From Chloroflexota bacterium (GTDB lineage: Bacteria > Chloroflexota > Anaerolineae > Aggregatilineales > Phototrophicaceae), in the NCBI GenBank assembly GCA_003242205.1, contig QGUR01000072.1, forward strand, positions 1-16,645: 16,645 nucleotides of DNA, written 5' to 3'. Shown here in pieces: positions 6,794 to 12,495 of the stretch. Position numbers and translations under genes: made by a program. How positions within the stretch are numbered: position 1 is the stretch's first letter; each line of letters opens with the position of its first letter. The notes under the pieces were generated by a model. That model saw nothing but the letters and a program-made list of their open reading frames with translations, was not told the DNA's origin and made no database searches.

Positions 6794-7795
6794 CTAAAGC
6801 CCTTGTGAGGCTTCCGGCTGCTTTCCGGCGGCGCGCATGACATCGCCAAGCGAGACGCCAAGCGCCAGCAGGCCGGTCACGCCAAACACGGCGTAGGCGG
6901 CAATCGTCAGGCCATGGAAGAGAAATCCGAGCGAGGCCGCGACAACCGGCGCCAGCCGGATAGCTTCTCCTGCCAGCCGGACCGCGCCTTCAAACGGCCC
7001 AATCGCCGCCACGCTGATCGGAATGGCGATGCTGAACGACGCCAGCGACACGGCCAGCACCGACATCAGCCATAGGTCGACGCCCTCGACCGCCAGCGCC
7101 TGCTCCAGCGTGTAAAACGTCGTCAGCGAAACCGCCCACGAAATCAGCGTCCAGACAAGCGCGTGAGCGGCGCTGCGCCAGTGCGTGAGCGGTTGCAGTC
7201 CGTCCAGCACGTGATCCACCAGCCGCCGCAGGTTAAGGCGTCTGATCAGACCGGCGCGCGTCTCCAGCCGGGCCAGCAGGCGACGAGCGACCGCGGGATA
7301 GCGGGCAAAAGCCAGCAGCACGGCAAACGCGGCGACTGCGCCGATGCCAAAAAGCAGCGCCGCCTGCGAGGCTGCCGGTACGGTATCGGGCAGGCGGCTC
7401 AGGCCGAACGCCAGCAGCAAGACCACCAGCAGTGTATCCAACAACCGCTCGACGACGATGCTGGTCGCCGCTGTGACCACCGGCACGCCGGAGCGAGTCG
7501 CCAGCAGGCTGCGCGCGACTTCTCCGGCCCGCAGCGGAAGCTGGTTAATGAGAAACGTCACCGAGATGATCGTGAAGGCATCGCGGAGCGAAATGCGAAA
7601 GCCGAGTAGCCCGCGCCAGCGTACGGCGCGCGTCCACAAAGCAAGGCCAATCGTGCCAAAGCTGATCGCGATCCAGACCGGATCGGCCTGACGAATGCTG
7701 CGCTCGACTTCGGCCAGCGGCACATCGCGCAGCGCCAGCCACAGAAACAGAGCGCTCACCAGCAGGCTCGCAACGACCAGCGTTACACGTCGCAC
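6794..7795 (-). CDS. UPF0104 / LPG-synthase-TM family membrane protein
   Basis: The 333-residue integral membrane protein has about eight hydrophobic helices (4-22, 40-56, 75-90, 119-135, 143-165, 212-230, 241-262, 280-315). Family motifs are visible: RAVRW (56-60), N84-QLPLRAGE (84-92) with the conserved R-A-G-E, VVERLLD (114-120) and PISVAAIGPFEGA (259-271). These fit the flippase-like transmembrane domain of lysylphosphatidylglycerol synthases and the YbhN/AglD group, which are linked to lipid or polyprenyl-carrier movement and envelope glycolipids. The soluble MprF aminoacyltransferase domain is absent, so lysyl transfer is not expected. Start is GTG at 7795 with GAGG 9 bases upstream. 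It follows the STAS-like gene by 40 bases, probably in one operon. The substrate cannot be read from sequence. Confidence 0.87.
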   Translation of the reverse strand: MRRVTLVVASLLVSALFLWLALRDVPLAEVERSIRQADPVWIAISFGTIGLALWTRAVRWRGLLGFRISLRDAFTIISVTFLINQLPLRAGEVARSLLATRSGVPVVTAATSIVVERLLDTLLVVLLLAFGLSRLPDTVPAASQAALLFGIGAVAAFAVLLAFARYPAVARRLLARLETRAGLIRRLNLRRLVDHVLDGLQPLTHWRSAAHALVWTLISWAVSLTTFYTLEQALAVEGVDLWLMSVLAVSLASFSIAIPISVAAIGPFEGAVRLAGEAIRLAPVVAASLGFLFHGLTIAAYAVFGVTGLLALGVSLGDVMRAAGKQPEASQGL

Positions 7796-7835
7796 GGCGT
7801 ATTACCTCACAAGGTTGTTCCGGCGCGGGAACGGT

Positions 7836-8285
7836 TCAGGAGGAAGACAGGGCGATTGTATCGCCAGAGAGCAGCCAGGCAACGGCTTGCGCTTCCTGAA
7901 CACCAACATAATGGCTGCAATGGTCGCCCAGACAGGTGCCGCGCCCGGAAAGTTTCGCAATCTCAAGGGATAGCTGGTCCATCGTCACCACTGCCAGTCG
8001 CAGCTGGACGTCGGGACGATAGCGGGCGATTTCGCGGATACGACGCAGGCCGAACGGCGTGATGACCGCGTTGGGCTGGCGGAGATCAAGCAGCAGATAA
8101 AAACTGGCTCCTTCCGGCACGCAGTCAAGCTCGCGTTTCAGATCGGCGGCGGCCCGGTCAACCGCCGCCCGGCTGGTATTGGCGAAGCGCAGGCACAGAA
8201 TACGATTATCTGCCAGCCAGTCTACAGTAAAACAGGATTCACAGGTCTGTCGAGAGCCGGCGCTCCGGGTTGCCGGTGGTTGCAT
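7836..8285 (-). CDS. SpoIIAA/STAS-like small protein
   Basis: The 149-residue soluble protein has the alternating strand/helix layout of STAS or SpoIIAA-like domains: strand ILCLRFAN (29-36), helix 39-54, strand SFYLLLDLRQ (61-70), helix 77-90, strand LRLAVVT (95-101), helix 104-112, then VGVQEAQAVAWLL (127-139), which resembles the family's closing helix. I see no Ser/Thr in the usual phosphorylation context, so an anti-anti-sigma role is not supported. It is rich in Cys (15, 18, 31, 55, 118, 123), including C15-x2-C18, which is unusual and could bind metal. The ATG at 8285 has no good Shine-Dalgarno, so the start is uncertain by some residues. It lies 40 bases upstream of the UPF0104 gene. 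A perfect TATAAT (minus strand, 8346-8341) with no clear -35 lies 56 bases before the start. Confidence 0.68.
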   Translation of the reverse strand: MQPPATRSAGSRQTCESCFTVDWLADNRILCLRFANTSRAAVDRAAADLKRELDCVPEGASFYLLLDLRQPNAVITPFGLRRIREIARYRPDVQLRLAVVTMDQLSLEIAKLSGRGTCLGDHCSHYVGVQEAQAVAWLLSGDTIALSSS

Positions 8286-8441
8286 GGTAGTGAAGGTTAC
8301 ATCTCCCCGCAGGCCGCGTGGTGTAATAAATCGTAATTCAATTATACGATGAATCCGCCCGGATGTGGCATGACAGTTTCTCTAAAGCTCAGTTGAAGGT
8401 GACGAATCGCCGGTCGGCGGCGAGGCAGCGCAGGTGATGAT
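8286..8441. other. Short intergenic region between minus-strand genes
   Basis: The 156 bases hold a TATAAT on the minus strand (8346-8341), which may serve the STAS-like gene, and a small hairpin (TCGCCG/CGGCGA, 8407-8423) just past the stop of the 832-residue gene. The hairpin has no T-run. I see no gene here. Confidence 0.4.
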
Positions 8442-10940
8442 TCAGAATCGCCCTTGCTGCTCGACATGCAGCCGGTCGATACGTATGAAACCGCCGACGA
8501 GGTCGGACGTGACGCGCACCATCACCATGTTCTGCGGCCCCAGATATGGCTCCGGGTCTTCCGCCTGCCAGATGCGCTCGATCAGCGTCACTTCTTCCCA
8601 GACGCCGTCCAGCCAGTTGAACACTTCTATCGGGATGGCGTGGTCGCCGATGCTGGTCCGTTCGAGAGCGATCTTCAGCGTGCGGACTTCATTCAGCACA
8701 GCCGACGGAAACGGGATGAAGCGGAATGCCACCTGATCGCCTGGTTGCAGCGACAGGTTGAATGGCGCAAAGTCCCTCAGCCCGGTCTGTTCTTCGGCGG
8801 TCCAGCTAAACAGGTCGGAGGTAATCGTCACGTTGCCCGTCGGCGGGACATGCTCGACTTCCAGTTCGATCAGATAGAGCGTCGTGTCGTTGCTGTTCCA
8901 TGCAGCGCCCTCCAGTTCAACCGGCAGCGGGGATGTGCCGGCGTTCCAGCCCGCCAGATAGACGTGATCTGCGCGGCCCGTCGAAACGGTCGAGGCGGCG
9001 GTGGTGGAGGCATAAGCATAGAAGTCGTTGACAAACGAGGCCAGAAACAGACGGCGGCGGCGTTGTTCTTCGTCCTCGGATGTTAGCCGCGCGCCCGGAC
9101 GCAGCGGTTCCGTGCCGAGGATGTCATTGACCGTCTGGGCCTGCAGCATGGCATTGTAGAACGAGAACGCGTAGCGGGGCGTCCCTGCGGCAGACGTTGC
9201 CAGCAGCGGCGGCGGGGCCGTTTCTTCCGGCAGGGTGAAGTCGAAGGCCGCCGAATCGCCCGGCGCGAGCGGTGCTTCAAGCCGGTGCGCCACGCCCCGC
9301 GCCAGCACGACCGGGTTTTCCAGCGTCTGGTCGCTCTCGTTGCGGACCAGCCCGCGAACCCGCCACAGGCCGGTCGCGCGATCCAGCGCCAGCGACGCCG
9401 AGCCGCCGATTGCCGGTTTTTCGACCGTGCCCGTTGTGCTGAACCCGGCGATAAAACTGGCATCGACCGCGAAATCGCTGGCTGTGAAGACGTTGGTCTG
9501 GCGTATGTCGATGCTCGACTGGACGTTCGTCGTCAGAACATTGCCATCGGCAACGCGCGGCAGCGGGCGCAGGGCGCTTCCGCCCGCCAGCGTCAGGTTA
9601 TACTGCGCCCGGCGCGGCGACAGCAGGCCGACCAGCCCATCGACAATCGCCCGGTCGCTTTCCGGCCACGAACGCACTACCGCCAGCCGGCTTAGCGTTG
9701 CCTCCGTGCCGCGCAGATTGAAGCCCAGCAGCCATGACAGCGCGCTGAATACGACGATCAGCAGAGGGATGGTGATCCACGCCAGTTCGCGCCGGTTGAG
9801 CCGCGAGAGCACGAAATAATTGACCGGCCCAATCAGGATGATGTACAGGCCGAGGAACCCGCAGAGCGGCAGCGCGTCCGGCAGCAGGTTAAAGCCGGGC
9901 AGGATTTCGACCGCGTCCGAGGCGAGGTCCCATTGCGTAAAACCTTTCGTCCAGCCCGGCTGGGGCGCGACCGTTAGTTGCAGCGTCTGCCACAACGCGG
10001 TCAGGCCCGACCAGCCGCGCAGCGGCGCGGTGTTGGGATCGGCGGCGAGATAATCGACCGTGCCGGCTCCGTGCTTGCGCCGGACCAGCAGCGGCGTATC
10101 GCCCGCGCTGACGAGCACCTGCGCGCCGGGGCGCAGGCTGCCGGTTGCCAGCACGGTTTCCCCGGTGAGGCTGGTTGCCGGTGAAACGCGCAGCCAGCGA
10201 GCCAGCGCATTGAGGTCCGGGGTGGTGATGCTTCCCGACGGTTCAATGGGCAGCAGGTCGACCAGCCCTGAAGCCGTCCGTTCCCATGCCGCGCCGCCGG
10301 TTACGATGAGATGACCGCCGTCGCTCACCCAGTCGGCCAGCGCGCGCTGCTGGGCGCTGCTCATTGCACTGCTATCGATATCGCTGAAGAGGATAACGTC
10401 CACCGGAGTAAGCGCGCTGGCCAATGTGGGCAGGTCCTCAACGCGCCAGTTCGTCTGGAAGGCAGCGCTGCCGCCAAAAGTCGCGCCGGTCATGCTGACC
10501 GCGCCGGCGGGGGATTGGGACAGCACGACGTAGATCCGGTCCTTTGGCTGCGCCGCGCGGATGGGAACAGTCTCGGATGCCAGTACCTGCCCCTGATCGT
10601 CAATCAGTTCAACGCGCACCTGTGAAGCAAAGCTCTGCGCCGTGATGTACAACGTGATCGACTGGGCTGCGCCCGTTGGCAGATCGACCGGTGTACTAAA
10701 GGTATTGGTAATGCCCGCGCCCGATGTCTCCGGCCGCACCACCAGCCGCCCGCTGACACTATCGCCCTCGTTGCGCGCCTGCACCATCACGGGCAGCCAT
10801 TCGCCATCACGAAACCGGCCGTCAAAGCCCGCCTGAGCAGACAGTTCGATCACCGGAACCTGCGCGGGCGGTGCGAACGCCATCAACGCCATCAGCGCCA
10901 GTACCGATAGCCAACCCGCCAGCCGGCCAGAATACAACAT
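8442..10940 (-). CDS. Large membrane-anchored protein with GATase1-like domain
   Basis: The 832-residue product begins with a signal peptide or anchor helix (about 8-24). An extracytoplasmic beta-sandwich (28-128) is followed by a class I glutamine-amidotransferase-like fold (about 132-305), recognised from DVILFSDIDSS (181-191), helix 194-208 and GGHLIVTGGAAW (208-219). No catalytic Cys-His pair is obvious, so it is probably a non-enzymatic binding domain. Two transmembrane helices (357-379, 387-409) flank GPVNYFVLSRLNRREL (371-386), a sequence style I associate with large envelope proteins of Gram-positive and Chloroflexota genomes, often beside ABC-2 exporters. The C-terminal half (430-832) is beta-rich and extracytoplasmic. 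The start ATG has GAGG 10 bases upstream. No transporter partner is adjacent. The function is unknown; a receptor or assembly role is a guess. Confidence 0.78.
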   Translation of the reverse strand: MLYSGRLAGWLSVLALMALMAFAPPAQVPVIELSAQAGFDGRFRDGEWLPVMVQARNEGDSVSGRLVVRPETSGAGITNTFSTPVDLPTGAAQSITLYITAQSFASQVRVELIDDQGQVLASETVPIRAAQPKDRIYVVLSQSPAGAVSMTGATFGGSAAFQTNWRVEDLPTLASALTPVDVILFSDIDSSAMSSAQQRALADWVSDGGHLIVTGGAAWERTASGLVDLLPIEPSGSITTPDLNALARWLRVSPATSLTGETVLATGSLRPGAQVLVSAGDTPLLVRRKHGAGTVDYLAADPNTAPLRGWSGLTALWQTLQLTVAPQPGWTKGFTQWDLASDAVEILPGFNLLPDALPLCGFLGLYIILIGPVNYFVLSRLNRRELAWITIPLLIVVFSALSWLLGFNLRGTEATLSRLAVVRSWPESDRAIVDGLVGLLSPRRAQYNLTLAGGSALRPLPRVADGNVLTTNVQSSIDIRQTNVFTASDFAVDASFIAGFSTTGTVEKPAIGGSASLALDRATGLWRVRGLVRNESDQTLENPVVLARGVAHRLEAPLAPGDSAAFDFTLPEETAPPPLLATSAAGTPRYAFSFYNAMLQAQTVNDILGTEPLRPGARLTSEDEEQRRRRLFLASFVNDFYAYASTTAASTVSTGRADHVYLAGWNAGTSPLPVELEGAAWNSNDTTLYLIELEVEHVPPTGNVTITSDLFSWTAEEQTGLRDFAPFNLSLQPGDQVAFRFIPFPSAVLNEVRTLKIALERTSIGDHAIPIEVFNWLDGVWEEVTLIERIWQAEDPEPYLGPQNMVMVRVTSDLVGGFIRIDRLHVEQQGRF

Positions 10941-10973
10941 GCTCCGCAGTCCTCAATGACGCTAACCCATGCC

Positions 10974-10992
10974 CCAGACGGATAACGTCTGG
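10974..10992 (-). promoter_or_regulatory. Inverted repeat upstream of the 832-residue protein gene
   Basis: CCAGACG-N5-CGTCTGG is a perfect 7-base inverted repeat. On the minus strand TACAAT (11005-11000) lies 7 bases before it and could be a -10 element; no convincing -35 is seen. The site is 33 bases upstream of the start codon and may be an operator or leader hairpin. Confidence 0.35.
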
Positions 10993-11078
10993 CGCATGCA
11001 TTGTAACACTATTGTTCGCAAACCGGCCGGTGTTCGCCGCGGCGTGACGCGAAAAATGAATTTCAAAAGTGTGTTTTG

Positions 11079-11106
11079 TTGCAGTCGGGAAGCATTATGT
11101 TATAGT
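11079..11106 (+). promoter_or_regulatory. Promoter of the sugar ABC transporter operon
   Basis: An extended -10, TGTTATAGT (TG at 11098, hexamer TATAGT at 11101-11106), is preceded at 16 bases by TTGCAG (11079-11084). The predicted leader to the binding-protein ATG is about 145 bases. I found no clear CRE/LacI-type palindrome in this region. Confidence 0.5.
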
Positions 11107-11142
11107 AAGGATCGGCGGGATGCCTTCTATTCGCGTAACATC

Positions 11143-11256
11143 ATGAATGATAAAGACGGCAATTCAGGAGGTGACGCGGCAACCATTCCTGCAAAACAAT
11201 CATTTCCACCTCAAATGTTAGTTCTCGTACAAAAATTGACACTGAAAGGAAAATAA
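11143..11256 (+). CDS. Possible 37-codon leader ORF
   Basis: An ATG at 11143 opens a 37-codon frame that stops at 11256, three bases before the binding-protein ATG. The peptide starts MNDKDGNSGGDAAT and ends KLTLKGK, with no recognisable domain. It has no good Shine-Dalgarno of its own. An almost perfect AGGAGGTGA (11166-11174) lies inside it without a start codon at a suitable distance. The binding-protein ribosome site (AAAGGA, 11245-11250) lies in its last codons, so if it is translated, coupling is possible. It could equally be untranslated leader. Confidence 0.25.
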   Translation: MNDKDGNSGGDAATIPAKQSFPPQMLVLVQKLTLKGK

Positions 11257-11259
11257 CCC

Positions 11260-12267
11260 ATGAGATTCGCGTTGCTGAAACGGTTTCTCCCCTTTTTGAT
11301 CATTGTTCTTGGCGTCGTTACCCTCGCGTTTGGCGCCGTCTCGGCGCAGGACGACGGCCTGACCTTCGCAATGGTTTCCCACGGCGGCGTCGGCAATCCC
11401 TTCTGGATCGTCGTGATCAAGGGCATGGAAGACGCCTGCGCCTTGCTAGACGCGAACTGCCAGTGGCTCTCCGACCCGGTTGACGACGTGAACGCCATGG
11501 CCGGTTACTGCGACGACGCGCTCGCGCTCAACCCGGATGGCATCGGCGTGACTGCGCCCAATCCTGACGTCATCCGCGACTGCGTCGAAACCGCTGCTTC
11601 TCAGGGCATTCCCGTGATCATCTTCAACACGGCTGACCCGAACGCGGGCACGGATCAGGCGTTGCCGGCGCTGTTCTACATCGGCGCGAATGAATTCACC
11701 GGCGGTCGCTCGAACGCGCAGCGCATTCTGGCCGAAGCCGCTGCCGATGGCGTCGAGATCACCGGCGTTGTCTGCCCGATTCAGGAAGTCGGCCACAGCG
11801 GTCTTGAAGCTCGCTGCGCTGGCGTTGAAAGCGTGATGGACGAAGTGGGCATTCCGGTGCAGCGCCTGACGATCACCAACGACGTGACCTCGTCGGCGGG
11901 CACGATCCAGGACTTCTTCGCCGCCAATCCCGACGTCAACGCCATCACCGTGCTTGGCCCGAACCCGGCGTCGAGCTGGAATCTGGCCGCCGAAGAGATG
12001 GGCATTCCCGGCCGTGGTGAAGAGGGCTACATCTATGCGACCACCCACGACACCAGCCAGGAAATCTACGAAATGATCCAGAACGACCGGCTGATTCAGG
12101 CGATTGACCAGCAGCCGTACCTGCAGGGCTTCGAGACCATCATGTGGTTGTTCCTGAACAGCCAGTACAAACTCGCTCCCGGCGGTGACATCTTCACCGG
12201 CCCCGGCGTGATCGACAAGAGCAACGTCGACGCGATCATCGAGCTGACGGCCGCCGGTTATCGCTAG
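11260..12267 (+). CDS. Sugar ABC transporter substrate-binding protein (RbsB-like)
   Basis: The 335-residue protein belongs to the periplasmic-binding-protein family of CUT2 importers (ribose, xylose, fructose, inositol type). It captures the sugar outside the membrane and delivers it to the permease. A Sec signal peptide (1-29) ends near AVSA-QD. Family signatures are GNPFWIVVIKGMEDA (45-59), DGIGVTAPNPDVI (93-105), IPVIIFNTADP (117-127), FTGGRSNAQRI (146-156) and AIDQQPYLQG (281-290). Six cysteines (60, 67, 84, 108, 172, 186) are unusual for this family and suggest disulfides. There is no lipobox Cys, so membrane attachment would have to come from an uncleaved signal helix or be absent. AAAGGA precedes the ATG by 9 bases. 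It is the first large gene of the transport operon. The exact sugar cannot be told. Confidence 0.93.
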   Translation: MRFALLKRFLPFLIIVLGVVTLAFGAVSAQDDGLTFAMVSHGGVGNPFWIVVIKGMEDACALLDANCQWLSDPVDDVNAMAGYCDDALALNPDGIGVTAPNPDVIRDCVETAASQGIPVIIFNTADPNAGTDQALPALFYIGANEFTGGRSNAQRILAEAAADGVEITGVVCPIQEVGHSGLEARCAGVESVMDEVGIPVQRLTITNDVTSSAGTIQDFFAANPDVNAITVLGPNPASSWNLAAEEMGIPGRGEEGYIYATTHDTSQEIYEMIQNDRLIQAIDQQPYLQGFETIMWLFLNSQYKLAPGGDIFTGPGVIDKSNVDAIIELTAAGYR

Positions 12268-12286
12268 ACTGCTATGACGACTTTTG

Positions 12287-12333
12287 CCCTCAACCCTGCC
12301 TCTCTCACCCCGGTGAGGGATGCAGGGTGAGGG
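12287..12333 (+). repeat. REP-like hairpin between binding protein and permease
   Basis: An imperfect palindrome: 12287-12299 pairs with 12322-12333 (12 bp, one bulged A), enclosing a second stem CTCAC/GTGAG (12304-12308, 12313-12317). The CCCTCA...TGAGGG style resembles dispersed intergenic palindromes in many GC-rich genomes, so it may occur elsewhere in this chromosome. There is no T-run. It begins 20 bases after the binding-protein stop. Confidence 0.65.
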
Positions 12334-12342
12334 ACAGCAACG

Positions 12343-12372
12343 CATGAGTGGGGTGGCAACGCCCCACTCATG
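12343..12372 (+). repeat. Second perfect hairpin in the same gap
   Basis: CATGAGTGGGG (12343-12353) and CCCCACTCATG (12362-12372) form a perfect 11-bp stem with an 8-base loop, 9 bases after the first hairpin. Together they could block 3' exonucleases or cause partial termination, giving more binding protein than permease, as known for intercistronic hairpins in other importer operons. A third small inverted repeat, CGTTCA-N6-TGAACG (12450-12467), lies nearer the permease start. Confidence 0.65.
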
Positions 12373-12495
12373 GAACCCAATAAAACCGGTGAGCGTATCC
12401 GTTACCGTCCGCGCCGAAATAGCGCCCGGAGGCGGGCGGCCCAACGATGCGTTCATTCTTTTGAACGAAACGTTAGGATTTGTGGACTACAGCCT

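Noticed and set aside
12287..12372. Possible CRISPR or insertion-sequence remnant
   Set aside because: There are no repeat-spacer units, transposase fragments or target duplications; only two unlike palindromes.
11446..12456. Minus-strand open frame of 336 codons opposite the binding protein
   Set aside because: GC-rich third positions create such shadows. It crosses the intergenic hairpins and shows no family signature.
12370..12495. Upstream ATG for the permease (42 extra residues)
   Set aside because: It lies within the 3' arm of a perfect hairpin, and the added residues are Arg-rich with no hydrophobic or family pattern.
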